From Solicola gregarius (GTDB lineage Bacteria; Actinomycetota; Actinomycetes; Propionibacteriales; Nocardioidaceae): a DNA stretch of 64,000 nucleotides. The stretch is from NCBI RefSeq assembly GCF_025790165.1, contig NZ_CP094970.1, forward strand, positions 1,922,001 through 1,986,000, given 5' to 3'. A program made the translations under genes and the position numbers. Shown piece after piece: positions 52,577 to 62,481 of this stretch; position 1 is the stretch's first letter, and every line of letters begins with the position of its first letter. Below the pieces are notes generated by a model. That model saw nothing but the letters and a program-made list of their open reading frames with translations, was not told where the DNA came from and searched no databases.

Positions 52577-53685
52577 ATACCGACGAGGCGGTCGCGGCAG
52601 GCGACCCGTACCCACAGCAATCGGTTGAGGAGCTGTCCCTCCGTGCGGCGAGTCAGGAGCTGATGGAGGAAGTCATGGCGACACCGACCAAGCCCTCGAC
52701 GCCTGTCCGACCGGCAATCCCACACCGACCTCGCTGGCTGGCTCCGGCTGTTGCCGCAGTTGCGGTGGCGGCGGTCGTCGCGGGCGCCGTGGCTGTCATC
52801 GCACCGCAGTCGGAGCATGACCCGCGGCGGGCCGAAAGCGCGGGCGCGCCCTCGCTCGGAGCCGACACCGCTCCACCGACGGGTGCCGATCTCCGTTACG
52901 TCGTGCTCCGCGCCGATGACTGGAGAGTGACGAACGCGACGGATGGCGAGCACGGCGGGTCGCTGTCGTGGTCGAACGGCGCGAGCACGCTCGAGCTGGG
53001 CTGGTACGAGCGCGGCGACCACCAGACGTACCTCGACGATCGCGACGACGACGGCGACTACGAGAAGGAGCGGGTCTCGATCCTCGGCCAGACCGGCTGG
53101 GAGTTCCGAACCCGGCTCGACGCCCGGCGCGGCCTCATCGATCCGGTGCTCGGGAAGCCCGGCTCATCGGACCACGAGGGCCCCGGCAACGGCGACCACG
53201 CTCTCCGTGTCATGACGATCCTGCCGCCGGTCGGCGACTGGTTCCTCGAGCTGGATGCCACCGTGCCGGACGCAGCTGCCTACCGCGACCTGGTCTCCTC
53301 GCTACAGCGGGTCGACCGACGTACCTGGCTCGAGGCCATGGACAGCTCGGTCATCCGGCCTTCCGAGGCGGAGTCGTTCCTCGACGACGTCGGTCGGGAT
53401 GTGCCGATGCCGCCGGGAGTGACGGTCACGCCCGAGGATCTGAGACTTCCGCAGGATGCGTACGCGGCACGCGCCGCGTTCGTCGAGCCGGTGATGTGCG
53501 GCTGGGCCGAGGAGTACGTCGGCGGCGACGACCATGCCCTGAACGTCTTGCGTGAGAGCAAGGACTGGCGGGTCATGGATGCTCTTGCGGCGGAGGGTGA
53601 CCTGCCGTCGGTGTTCCGAGACGACGTACGCATCCTGGCACGGAATCCCGGGTACGAGGGCTGGCGCGAGATGTGGGGCTGCTGA
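52573..53685 (+). CDS. Membrane protein coupled to ECF sigma factor (putative anti-sigma/sensor)
   Basis: The 370-residue protein has a short cytoplasmic N-terminus (about 55 residues, with a helical EELSLRAASQELMEEVM), one transmembrane helix (RWLAPAVAAVAVAAVVAGAV), and a 290-residue extracytoplasmic part with acidic, Asp-rich loops (DDRDDDGDYEKE). No known domain is recognised. Overlap with the sigma gene suggests an anti-sigma factor or sensor, but the short cytoplasmic part lacks a clear zinc-anti-sigma motif. Confidence 0.75.
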   Translation: MNTDEAVAAGDPYPQQSVEELSLRAASQELMEEVMATPTKPSTPVRPAIPHRPRWLAPAVAAVAVAAVVAGAVAVIAPQSEHDPRRAESAGAPSLGADTAPPTGADLRYVVLRADDWRVTNATDGEHGGSLSWSNGASTLELGWYERGDHQTYLDDRDDDGDYEKERVSILGQTGWEFRTRLDARRGLIDPVLGKPGSSDHEGPGNGDHALRVMTILPPVGDWFLELDATVPDAAAYRDLVSSLQRVDRRTWLEAMDSSVIRPSEAESFLDDVGRDVPMPPGVTVTPEDLRLPQDAYAARAAFVEPVMCGWAEEYVGGDDHALNVLRESKDWRVMDALAAEGDLPSVFRDDVRILARNPGYEGWREMWGC

Positions 53686-53782
53686 CCGGTCCTTCCGCAG
53701 GAGCTGAGACCTGGCGGCGGTGACCGAGATCGCGTCGCAACGGGTGGGCACCAGCCCGATCACCTCCGGTAGCCTCGCGTGG

Positions 53783-54910
53783 GTGACTGCCTCCTTGACC
53801 GTGTCGACGATCAGTGCCGATCAGCACCGGGCGTTCATCGCCGGCCGGTCGAGTGCGAGCTTCCTGCAGATGCCGTCGTGGGGGGCGGTCAAGACCGAGT
53901 GGCGCAGCGAGTCGGTCGGCTGGTTCACCGACAACGGAGCGATCGCCGGAGTCGGGCTGGTGCTCTATCGCCAGCTGCCCAGGGTCCGCCGCTATCTCGC
54001 GTACCTCCCCGAGGGACCCGTGATCGACTGGGACGGCGACGACCTGAGCCGCTGGCTCGACCCGATGGTCGAGCACCTGCGCGGCAAGGGTGCCTTCGGC
54101 GTACGGATGGGTCCGCCGGTCGTCACCCGCCGGTGGGGAGCGGCGACGATCAAGAAGGCCATCGCCGACGACGCGCTGCGTACATTGGACGAGGTGCCCG
54201 CGGACGCCAACGACACCGCCGGGTTGGCGGTTGTCGACGCGCTCGCGTCGCTCGGCTGGCGGGAACAGGCCACCGAGGGTGGCTTCTCGGCAGGACAGCC
54301 GAAGTACAACTTCCATCTGCCGGTGGGTGACCGCGACGAGGACGCCGTGCTTCGTGGGATGAACCAGCTCTGGCGGCGAAACATCAAGAAGGCGACCAAG
54401 TCCGGAGTCGAGGTACGCCTCGGCGGTCGTGACGAGCTCGCGGACTTCCACCGCATCTACGCAGAGACCGCCGAACGCGACCACTTCACGCCACGCCCGC
54501 TTGCGTACTTCGAGAAAATGTACGACGCGCTGACGGATGAGGACCCGCAGCGGATGCGGCTCTACCTCGCCGAGCACGAGGGCGACCTGGTGGCGTCGAC
54601 GACGTTGGTGCAGGTCGGCGCGCATGCGTGGTACTCCTACGGCGCCTCGACGACCGAGAAGCGCGAGGTGCGTGGCTCGAACGCCATCCAGTGGCAGATG
54701 ATCCGCGACGCCATGGCATCGGGTGCGAGCGTCTACGACCTGCGCGGCATCACCGACACCCTCGACCCGAGTGACCCGCATGTCGGGCTGATCCAGTTCA
54801 AGGTCGGCACCGGCGGCGAGGCCGTCGCGTACGCGGGCGAATGGGACCTGCCGATCTCGAAGGTGCTGTACACGGCGTTTGATCAGTACATGAAGCGACG
54901 GAGGAGCTGA
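53783..54910 (+). CDS. FemX/FemAB-type peptidoglycan bridge aminoacyltransferase
   Basis: The 375-residue protein has two GNAT-like folds of the FemABX family: SFLQMPSWGAVKTEW near the start, GPVIDWDGDD, RRNIKKATKSGVEVRLGGRD, and TTLVQVGAHAWYSYGASTTE. It adds an amino acid from aminoacyl-tRNA to the lipid II stem peptide. GTG 53783 is chosen because TAGCCT (53770-53775) ends 7 nt upstream; GTG 53720 is also in frame. The next gene is a divergent alanine racemase and the 3-prime end lies in a 39-bp tandem repeat. Confidence 0.88.
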   Translation: MTASLTVSTISADQHRAFIAGRSSASFLQMPSWGAVKTEWRSESVGWFTDNGAIAGVGLVLYRQLPRVRRYLAYLPEGPVIDWDGDDLSRWLDPMVEHLRGKGAFGVRMGPPVVTRRWGAATIKKAIADDALRTLDEVPADANDTAGLAVVDALASLGWREQATEGGFSAGQPKYNFHLPVGDRDEDAVLRGMNQLWRRNIKKATKSGVEVRLGGRDELADFHRIYAETAERDHFTPRPLAYFEKMYDALTDEDPQRMRLYLAEHEGDLVASTTLVQVGAHAWYSYGASTTEKREVRGSNAIQWQMIRDAMASGASVYDLRGITDTLDPSDPHVGLIQFKVGTGGEAVAYAGEWDLPISKVLYTAFDQYMKRRRS

Positions 54911-54988
54911 ATGTACCGACGGCACAGCATGAAGCGACGGAGGAGCTGAATGTACCGACGGCACAGCATGAAGCGACGGAGGAGCTGA
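54890..54988 (+). repeat. 39-bp tandem repeat spanning the FemX stop and the next ribosome site
   Basis: A 39-bp unit starting ATGAAGCGACGGAGGAGCTG occurs at 54890 and 54929, with a 21-bp third copy at 54968-54988. Each copy holds an ATG, a GGAGGAG ribosome site and a TGA, so the mini-frame MKRRRS is written three times; the first is the end of FemX and the last gives the ribosome site of the racemase gene. Confidence 0.9.
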
Positions 54989-54989
54989 C

Positions 54990-56033
54990 GTGTCACTCAC
55001 CCTGCGGATCGATGGCGAGCGGTGGCGCGGCCACCTGCGCTCGGTCGCCGACGCACATCCCGGCCTGGTGCCGGTGGTGAAAGGCAACGGCTACGGCTTC
55101 GGCCGACCCGCGCTCGCGCGGCGCACGCAGTGGATCGGTACCGACACGATCGCCGTGGGTACGTACACAGAAGTGCCATCGGTGTTCTCGCGCTACGACG
55201 GTGACGTGCTGGTGATGAGCCCGTGGCGACCGTTCCTTCCCGAGGTGCGTGACGGCTCGGCGTACGACCCGCGGATCATCCACACGGTCGGTCGCCTCGA
55301 GGACATCGCGGAGCTCGCGCGCAGTCAGCCGGGAGCGCGCGTCGTCATCGAAGGGCTCACCTCGATGGAGCGGCACGGGCTCGACCGGCACTCGCTGAGC
55401 GAGGCCGCGAAGCTGCTGGGCCGGCTACAGCTCGAGGGCTTCTCGTTGCATCTACCGATGGCGGGCGACAACCTCGACGAGGCCGAGGGCTGGATCGCCG
55501 CTCAGCAGGCGTCCCAGCTCGACACGAACACGGTGTATCTCTCGCACCTGACCGACTCCGAGCTCACCACGTTGCGTGAGCGGCGCCCCGACGTCACGAT
55601 CCGACCGCGCATCGGCACCGACCTCTGGCTCGGCGACCGCCGTGCCTTGCGGGTACGCGCGAGCGTGCTCGACGTCCATGAGGTGCGCCGCGGCGAGCGG
55701 GTCGGCTACCGGCAGCGGGCGATGCCGCGTGACGGCCACCTGCTGGTCGTCTCCGGCGGCACCGCACACGGTGTCGGCCTCGAGGCGCCGACGTCGGCCA
55801 CGTCCGTACGCCAGCGGGCGACGTCGTTCGCCAAGGGCGGGCTCGAAGCGGCCGGCCTCGCGCTGTCGCCGTTCACCGTCGCGGGCAAGCAGCGGTGGTT
55901 CGCCGAACCGCCGCACATGCAAGAGAGCATGCTGCTCCTGCCGTCGTCGGTGACCCCACCACACGTCGGCGACGACATCGCGGTCGACGTGCGTTTCACG
56001 ATCACGACGTTCGATCGAGTTGAGATCGACTGA
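54990..56033 (+). CDS. Divergent alanine racemase-family protein
   Basis: The 347-residue PLP-dependent fold-type III protein has the PLP lysine in VVKGNGYGFG (about residue 31) and a C-terminal part with GYRQRAMP and GGTAHGVGLEAP. The classical GYADG segment is missing, so it is a distinct branch. It starts with GTG 54990 after GGAGGAGCTGAC and follows the FemX gene, suggesting that it supplies or changes an amino acid for the peptide bridge. Racemase activity itself is not proven. Confidence 0.78.
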   Translation: MSLTLRIDGERWRGHLRSVADAHPGLVPVVKGNGYGFGRPALARRTQWIGTDTIAVGTYTEVPSVFSRYDGDVLVMSPWRPFLPEVRDGSAYDPRIIHTVGRLEDIAELARSQPGARVVIEGLTSMERHGLDRHSLSEAAKLLGRLQLEGFSLHLPMAGDNLDEAEGWIAAQQASQLDTNTVYLSHLTDSELTTLRERRPDVTIRPRIGTDLWLGDRRALRVRASVLDVHEVRRGERVGYRQRAMPRDGHLLVVSGGTAHGVGLEAPTSATSVRQRATSFAKGGLEAAGLALSPFTVAGKQRWFAEPPHMQESMLLLPSSVTPPHVGDDIAVDVRFTITTFDRVEID

Positions 56034-57336
56034 CCCGGACCTCCGCCGCAGCGCCACCGGGGTAGCGGTGGTCGAGCATGATGCGGGCCGCCAACCACAC
56101 CTGCGTACCGATCCGCAGGGTGATCAGGACGGGGTAGATACGGTCGGCGTCGCCGCTGTCTTCGGTGAAGCCGGCCTCGTGCCACCACGTGCCCAGCACG
56201 AACAGGATCTCGGCGGCCTGCCACACCAACAGGTCTCGCCATCGCGGCCAGGCCAACGCGGCCAGCGGCAACAGGGCGAGTGCGTACTGCGGCTCGTACG
56301 TCTTGGTGAGCAGGAACCAGCCGAGTACCAGCAGGAACGCGAGCGTGGGAGCATCCGGCGCGCGGTACGCCTTCATCGCGAACACCGCCACGCCGATCAG
56401 CACGACCAGCATCCCGACGAGCAGCGCGAGGTTCAGGGTGTCGCTTGTCGGTGTCACGCCGAGGCCGCCCAGGATGTCCCAGATCGAGCCGGCACCGCCG
56501 TCGAGGTCGGCATAGCTCGAGATCGGGTCGACGTACGCGCCGCCGGAGATCACCACGAGGGGCAGTGCGCAGCACACCCAGGCAACGACCGCACTGCCGA
56601 CGGATCTGCCGACGGCGTCCATGACACCGCGCCGCATGCCCGACAGCGCAAGTGCCGGCAGGATCAGTAGCGGCCAGAAGGCAAGCACACCGGCGACTCC
56701 GAGGAGGGCGCCTGTGGCCGCGGCACGCTTGCGCGACCATGCCCACCACGCGGCACACACCAGCACGAACGGGATCATGTCCCACCCCAGCAAGGTGGTG
56801 AACAGGATCACTGGAGCTCCGGCGAGCACCGTGATCGTGTACGGGCGATCGGGCCGCGCACGTACGAGGAACAGCACGCCCACCAGGAACGCGATCAGCT
56901 GGATCGCCGCCGCGACGCCGAGGTACACGACCGCCTCGTGGCGCACCTCGCCGTCCTCCGCGAGGTCGACGACCGGCGCCGTGCGGCGTTCCTCGATGTC
57001 TGCGTCGCCGGTGATGCCTTGTGCGATCACGGCAGCAACGTACGAGAGCCCGGCGTCGGGAACCGTCTGCTCCGGGCGTACGACGTGCTGGTCGAGGCCC
57101 GCATCCCATGCGGGCATGCGCTCGGCGAGACCCGAGAACGCATAGTCGTTCGCGAGATCGGTGTGGCACGCCTTGGCGTAGTCGCGCGGCGAGTCCCACC
57201 ACGCTCCGGCGGCACACGGCGCCTTCGCCACCAGAGACAGCGTGAACATGACCGCCGCGATCGCGAGCACGACCCGCAGCGGAGTCCACCAGGGGTGCGG
57301 TCGCCCGTGCGCACCCAGGTCGGCGAGCCCGCTCAC
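56002..57336 (-). CDS. DUF2029/GT87 mannosyltransferase-like membrane protein
   Basis: The 444-residue membrane protein has about ten helices, an early DSPRDYAKACHTDLANDYAFSG loop carrying the acidic residues expected near the first helix of GT-C-type enzymes, and a C-terminal LLTKTYEPQYALALLPLAAL. Members of this family transfer mannose from polyprenyl-phosphate to envelope lipids in actinobacteria. The GTG at 57336 has GAAGGG upstream; GTG 57369 is possible. Its end overlaps the racemase gene by 32 bp. Confidence 0.85.
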   Translation of the reverse strand: MSGLADLGAHGRPHPWWTPLRVVLAIAAVMFTLSLVAKAPCAAGAWWDSPRDYAKACHTDLANDYAFSGLAERMPAWDAGLDQHVVRPEQTVPDAGLSYVAAVIAQGITGDADIEERRTAPVVDLAEDGEVRHEAVVYLGVAAAIQLIAFLVGVLFLVRARPDRPYTITVLAGAPVILFTTLLGWDMIPFVLVCAAWWAWSRKRAAATGALLGVAGVLAFWPLLILPALALSGMRRGVMDAVGRSVGSAVVAWVCCALPLVVISGGAYVDPISSYADLDGGAGSIWDILGGLGVTPTSDTLNLALLVGMLVVLIGVAVFAMKAYRAPDAPTLAFLLVLGWFLLTKTYEPQYALALLPLAALAWPRWRDLLVWQAAEILFVLGTWWHEAGFTEDSGDADRIYPVLITLRIGTQVWLAARIMLDHRYPGGAAAEVRVSRSQLDRTS

Positions 57337-57417
57337 CCCCGAACGCCCTTCATGCGCACACGATGCCACACGGCGTACACGAGTGGCCGCGCCGACGGCT
57401 CGCCGTCGGCGACTCAG

Positions 57418-59806
57418 CTAGCGCCCGGTCCCGCCCTGCGTGCCGCCTTCGGGCCCGCCTTGTCCGCCGCCATCGTCATCGCCGCCACCCTCGTCGGGTG
57501 GCGTCGTCGGATCGGTGTCCGGAGGACCCGTGTTCGTCGGACCGTCGGTGTCCGGACCGTCGGTATCGGGACCATCCGTGTCCGGGCCGTCGGTGTCCGG
57601 GCCGTCGGTGTCCGGGCCGTCGGTGTTGGGACCATCCGTGTCGGGGCCGTCGGTGTCCGGGCCGTCCGTGTTCGGATCGTCGGTGTCCGGGGTGTCATCG
57701 AGCGTCGGCTCGAGCTCGGTCGTCGGGTCCTGGGTCGTGGTGGTCTCGGGCGGAGTGTAGATCTCGCCCTCGTCGGCTTCGATGTACGCCGGCTCGGCGA
57801 ACTCGCCGCAGTCCTCGCCCTCGAGCACCTTGTTCATGTACGACTGGAAGGTCGCGGCCGGGTACGAACCGCCGTAGAACGACGGCATGTACAGCGACCC
57901 GTCGTTTCTGTAGGCGATATCGCCGTTGCCGTTCTTGCCGCGCACGTACATGACGGCCGTCGAGATGTCCGGGGACATGCCCGTGAACCACGCGGACGAC
58001 ACGTGGGTGTCCTCACCGGCCGTTGCCGTACCGGTCTTGCCGGCTGTCGGGCAGACGGTCGCGGCGGAGTTGCCGGTCGCGCCCGGAACATTCACGACCT
58101 GCTGCAGGGCGTACGTCACGTCCGCCGCGACATCCGCGGAGAACGCCCTGTCGCCCTTCTCCGGATGCTCGAAAACGCTCTCGCCGCCGGAGTCCTCCAC
58201 CGAATCGATGACGTACCAGTCGTTGTGCTCGCCGCCGTTACCGAAGGTCGCGTACGAGTTGGCCATGTCGATCACCGACACTGGCGCGTACCCGAGCGGG
58301 GTCACAGGCACGGGGTTCAGCCGTTGGTCCCTGGTGAAGACCTGCCGCACCGGGACCCCAGCGCGCTGAGCGGCATCGATCGTCTTCTCGCCGCCGTCCT
58401 CTATCTGCAGCATCAGGTCGATGAACGCGGTGTTGACCGAGTGCTCCGTCGCGTACTTCGAGCGAGATGGTGCCGAACGACTCGCCGCCGCTGTCGCCCT
58501 GGTTCTCGATATCGCTGCCGTCCGGCAGGTAGTACGGGGAGCTGCCGTCGACGCTCGACTGCAGACTGAAGCCGTTCTCCAGGCCCGCCGCCAGGGTGAA
58601 CGGCTTGAACGTCGAGCCGGGTTGTGCACCGTGCTCGGCCCAGTTGTACTGGCTCTTCAGGTAGTCGGGGCCGCCATACATCGCCCGTAGCGCGCCGGAG
58701 CCGGTCTCGATCGACGCAAGGCCGATGTGCAGACCCTGCATGCCCTGCTTACCGGCGGCCTCCTTTAGCCCGGTCGCCTGCTGCTGCTCGCGTACCGACT
58801 TGCGGGCGGCGATCTGGTCTTCGGCATCGAACGTCGTGACGACCTTCAGCCCGCCACCGTTGATCTGGGTGTCGCTGAAGCCCTCTTCCTGGAGCTGCTG
58901 CTCGACCATCCGCAGCAGGTAGCCCTTCGGCCCGCTGAATCGGTCCTTGGACTCGATGTCGGGGAACTTGGGCAGCCGCTTCTTCGCGTGCTCGGCCTTC
59001 GCCTCGTCGATCGCGCCCATATCGGCCATGCCGTCGAGCACGTAGTCATAGCGCTCCTTGAGCTGCTGCTTCGCTTCCTTGCCGTTGGCCGGGTCGTACC
59101 CGCTCGGGTTGTTCAGTACGGATGCGAGCACCGCGCTCTGGCGGAGACTGAGGTCTTCGACGTCGACATCGAAGAACGAGCGGGCCGCGGTCTGGATGCC
59201 GTACGCGCCGCGGCCGAAGTAGATCGTGTTGAGGTAGCCCTCAAGGATCTCGTCCTTGCTGTACTGGTTGTGGACCTTCAGCGAGAGGACGGCTTCCTTC
59301 AGCTTTCGGGTGTACGTCTGGTCCTGCGTCAAGTAGAGGATCTTGACGTACTGCTGGGTGATCGTCGAGGCGCCCTGGGTCGTGTCGCTGGTCGCGTTGT
59401 TGAACGCGGCTCGGACGATGCCCTGGAAGTCGACGCCGCGGTTCTCGTAGAACGTGCGGTCCTCGGCCGCGATCGCGGCGGCCTGGGTGATCTCCGGCAC
59501 CTGGTCGAGCTCGACCGACTCGCGGTTCTGGGTCTCGAACTTGCCGAGCACCGTCTTGCCGTCGGAGTAGTAGACGTACGTCGTCTCGGTCTGGAACTCC
59601 GCGTTGGCGCTCGGGATGTCGACGCTGCGGTAGAAGATGTAGCCGGCGACGACGAGCGCCACGAAGAGCACCGTGAACGTGATCGCGGACCACTTGAAGA
59701 ACGCGAACAGCTTCGGGTGCTTGCGTTGCTTCTTTTTCCTCTTACGCGTTCCGGAATCGTCGGGCGTGGGGTCTACGGGGGTCGAGCTGTCGTCGGACTG
59801 GCTCAC
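57418..59806 (-). pseudogene. Class A penicillin-binding protein, frameshifted
   Basis: The frame from 59806 encodes a membrane anchor, a GT51 glycosyltransferase domain (AEDRTFYENRGVDFQGIVRA, ASTITQQYVK, YLNTIYFGRGAYGIQTAARS) and the transpeptidase SxxK motif PGSTFKPF. At about 58459 the frame shifts: expected KYATEHSVNTAF with SxN, and AGKTGTA with KTG, are in the other frame that runs to 57418. The total is 796 codons plus one base. The C-terminal tail is a run of PDTDG repeats (57535-57690). Either one-base error or loss of the transpeptidase. Confidence 0.88.
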
Positions 59807-59966
59807 CGGCGTCTCCCAGTAGTTGTCAGGCCCTGTGGTCTGGGCAGTGTCTTGTTGCGGACATAAAGATCAAGCGGCGCGACGACGCACCAACTCAACA
59901 GTGTGCACCGTCGAGCCGCCGAATCCGAAACCGAGCGTACCCATGTGGTCGAAGTCGCATCGTTTC

Positions 59967-59987
59967 GATGTATCGTTGCGATACATC
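59967..59987. promoter_or_regulatory. PadR-type operator upstream of padR/ino1
   Basis: GATGTATCG (59967-59975) and CGATACATC (59979-59987) are perfect complements with a 3-nt spacer. The site is between the PBP gene and the PadR gene start at 60065 and may control both directions. Confidence 0.6.
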
Positions 59988-60064
59988 AGAACGTAGCGTT
60001 TGTCCGGTCCTTCGCTCGCAACCGCGAGCCGAAGGCGACCGGCGGAGTCGATCGGAGGTGGCCC

Positions 60065-60679
60065 ATGGCGCGACGCGGCGCGGCGCTCGAGCTTGCCGTA
60101 CTCGGGCTGCTCCAGGACTCTCCGATGCACGGGTACGAGCTGCGCAAGCGGCTCAATGCCTTGCTCGGCTGGGGTCGCGTGCTCTCGTACGGCACGCTCT
60201 ATCCCTGTCTCAAGGGGCTGCTCAAATCGGGCCACATCGAGTCCGAGGACGCTCCGGAGACAAGCCGTTCGGCGCGGCGGGCACGCATCGTCTACAAGCT
60301 CACGCCCGCCGGTAAGGAGCACCTGACCGAGCTGCTCGCGCAGTCGGGTCCATCGTCGTGGGACGACGAGACCTTCGGTGTCCGGTTCGCGTTCTTCGCA
60401 CGCACCGATTCACGCACCCGCGTACGCATCCTCGAGGGCCGGCGCAGCCGCCTCGAGGAGCGGGTCGAGAACGTACGCGCCTCTCTCGCGCGCAGCCGCG
60501 AGCGCGTCGACGCGTACACGCTGGAGCTCCAGCGTCATGGCCTGGAGGCCGCCGAGCACGAGGTGCGGTGGCTGACCGGCCTGATCAACGCGGAACGATC
60601 GGGCGCTCCGCCGCGCGGCGAGGACGACGACCCGTCCTCGGGCCGCGACAGCACTCGCCATCACAACACCGATCGATAA
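60065..60679 (+). CDS. PadR-family regulator upstream of ino1
   Basis: The 204-residue protein has a PadR winged helix (LELAVLGLLQDSPMHGYELR, SYGTLYPCLKGLLKSGHIES) and an extended coiled C-terminal part (about residues 110-190, with RLEERVENVRASLARSRERV). GGAGG precedes the ATG. It lies 9 bp before ino1, an arrangement conserved in actinobacteria, and probably regulates inositol synthesis and/or the envelope genes next to it. Confidence 0.9.
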   Translation: MARRGAALELAVLGLLQDSPMHGYELRKRLNALLGWGRVLSYGTLYPCLKGLLKSGHIESEDAPETSRSARRARIVYKLTPAGKEHLTELLAQSGPSSWDDETFGVRFAFFARTDSRTRVRILEGRRSRLEERVENVRASLARSRERVDAYTLELQRHGLEAAEHEVRWLTGLINAERSGAPPRGEDDDPSSGRDSTRHHNTDR

Positions 60680-60688
60680 GGAGAACCC

Positions 60689-61759
60689 ATGGGTTCGGTA
60701 CGAGTAGCAATCGTGGGCGTCGGCAACTGCGCGACGTCCCTCATCCAGGGCGTCGAGTACTACCAGGACGCCGATCCGCAGCACAGCGTTCCGGGCCTGA
60801 TGCACGTGCAGTTCGGCGACTATCACGTACGCGACATCGAGTTCGTCGCCGCGTTCGACGTCGACGCCAAGAAGGTCGGCTTCGATCTGTCCGACGCCAC
60901 CCGGGCGAGCGAGAACAACACCATCAAGATCGCCGACGTGCCGCCGACCGGCGTCACCGTGCAGCGCGGCCACACCCTCGACGGGCTCGGCAAGTACTAC
61001 CGCGAGACGATCGAGGAGGCCGACGCCGAGCCGGTCGATGTCGTACGCGTACTGAAGGAGTCGGGCGCCGACGTCCTCGTGTCGTACCTGCCGGTCGGCT
61101 CGGAGGCGGCCGACAAGTTCTACGCGCAGTGCGCGATCGACGCGGGCGTCGCCTTCGTGAACGCGCTCCCGGTGTTCATCGCGTCCGACCCCGAATGGGC
61201 GGCGAAGTTCGAGGCGGCCGGCGTGCCGATCATCGGCGACGACATCAAGAGCCAGGTCGGCGCGACGATCACCCACCGTGTGATGGCCAAGCTGTTCGAG
61301 GATCGCGGTGTCGTGCTCGACCGTACATACCAGCTCAACGTCGGCGGCAACATGGACTTCAAGAACATGCTCGAGCGCGACCGGCTGGAGAGCAAGAAGG
61401 TCTCCAAGACGCAGGCCGTCACGTCGAACCTCGGCCACGACCTCGGCGCGCGCAACGTGCACATCGGGCCGAGCGACTACGTGCAGTGGCTCGACGACCG
61501 CAAGTGGGCGTACGTACGTCTCGAGGGCCGGGCGTTCGGCGACGTGCCGCTCAACCTGGAGTACAAGCTCGAGGTGTGGGACTCACCGAACTCCGCCGGC
61601 ATCATCATCGACGCGATCCGCGCGGCGAAGATCGCCAAGGACCGCGGGCTCGGCGGCCCGGTGCATGCACCGTCGACGTACTTCATGAAGTCGCCGGCGA
61701 TCCAGCGCCCCGACGACGAGGGCCACGCCGGCGTGGAGGCGTTCATCCGCGGCGAATGA
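60689..61759 (+). CDS. ino1: Inositol-3-phosphate synthase
   Basis: The 356-residue NAD-dependent enzyme converts glucose-6-phosphate to inositol-3-phosphate, the first step to phosphatidylinositol, mannosides and mycothiol. Motifs: [20 protein letters not shown] for NAD binding, [27 protein letters not shown] and [20 protein letters not shown]. The length matches actinobacterial Ino1. AAGGAG lies before the ATG. It ends at a strong bidirectional hairpin. Confidence 0.95.
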   Translation: MGSVRVAIVGVGNCATSLIQGVEYYQDADPQHSVPGLMHVQFGDYHVRDIEFVAAFDVDAKKVGFDLSDATRASENNTIKIADVPPTGVTVQRGHTLDGLGKYYRETIEEADAEPVDVVRVLKESGADVLVSYLPVGSEAADKFYAQCAIDAGVAFVNALPVFIASDPEWAAKFEAAGVPIIGDDIKSQVGATITHRVMAKLFEDRGVVLDRTYQLNVGGNMDFKNMLERDRLESKKVSKTQAVTSNLGHDLGARNVHIGPSDYVQWLDDRKWAYVRLEGRAFGDVPLNLEYKLEVWDSPNSAGIIIDAIRAAKIAKDRGLGGPVHAPSTYFMKSPAIQRPDDEGHAGVEAFIRGE

Positions 61760-61765
61760 GCCCCG

Positions 61766-61811
61766 ACAAATAGACATTTGTTATGCCCTGGCGTAACAAA
61801 TGTCTATTTGT
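61766..61811. terminator. Bidirectional terminator between ino1 and tetR-type gene
   Basis: ACAAATAGACATTTGTTA (61766-61783) pairs exactly with 61794-61811; the loop holds a small GCC/GGC stem. The AT-rich arms give A and T runs on both sides, suiting both convergent genes. Confidence 0.85.
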
Positions 61812-62459
61812 TCACCGGAGCCGGGGCCCGAACGCCGCGAGAAACGTGTCCACGCCCTCGCGTACCGACCGGTCGACGACGTCGTCGCCGACGGCGCGGT
61901 TTCCGTGACCGCTCGCCATCAGCGGTTCGTCGCTGACCAGTGCGAGGAGATGGCGTGCGGCCCGGTCCGCGTCGGTGAGCTCGAGCCGACCCCCGAGCGC
62001 GAGCTGGGCGAGCTTGCCCGCGAGCGCATCGATGGTCCGCTTGCGGTTGCCTTCACGTTGCCGCCCGATCAGCTCCGGAAATCGGGACTGCTCGCTGAGT
62101 TGGAGCCGCATCACCGCCAGACCCTCGTCCTTGCGGATGCAGTCGACGAGCGCGTACGCGACCCGCTCCAGCTCCGAGCGCACATCATCGGGCGCGGTGT
62201 CGAGGCCGTCGACAACTCCCATGACCTTCGCGTTCGCGCTCTCGGAGTAGCGCTCGAGAACCGCCGCGAACAGTGACTCCTTGTCGGCGAAGTGGTTGTA
62301 GACCGTCGGCTTGGCGACGGCGGCCTCCCGCGCTATCGCATCCATGCCCGCGTCGGCATATCCGTCGCGTGCGAACACGACCAGCGCGGCGTCGAGGATC
62401 GCCGTGCGCTTGAGCACCCGACCCGACGTACGCGCCTCCTGCACCGTGACCACGGGCAC
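61812..62459 (-). CDS. TetR-family transcriptional regulator
   Basis: The 215-residue protein has an N-terminal TetR helix-turn-helix (AILDAALVVFARDGYADAGM, AAVAKPTVYNHFADKESLFA) and a helical ligand-binding domain like AcrR/TetR_C types. It is divergent from an MFS efflux gene with two TGAAC-N6-GTTCA palindromes between them, so it should repress the pump. GTG 62459 or GTG 62453 can start it; TAGGCT is 6 nt before the second. Confidence 0.9.
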   Translation of the reverse strand: MPVVTVQEARTSGRVLKRTAILDAALVVFARDGYADAGMDAIAREAAVAKPTVYNHFADKESLFAAVLERYSESANAKVMGVVDGLDTAPDDVRSELERVAYALVDCIRKDEGLAVMRLQLSEQSRFPELIGRQREGNRKRTIDALAGKLAQLALGGRLELTDADRAARHLLALVSDEPLMASGHGNRAVGDDVVDRSVREGVDTFLAAFGPRLR

Positions 62460-62481
62460 AGCCTACCTCAGTTGCGAAACT

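Noticed and set aside
57535-57690. CRISPR-like short repeats
   Set aside because: The 15-bp units run without spacers and translate in frame to PDTDG repeats of the PBP tail.
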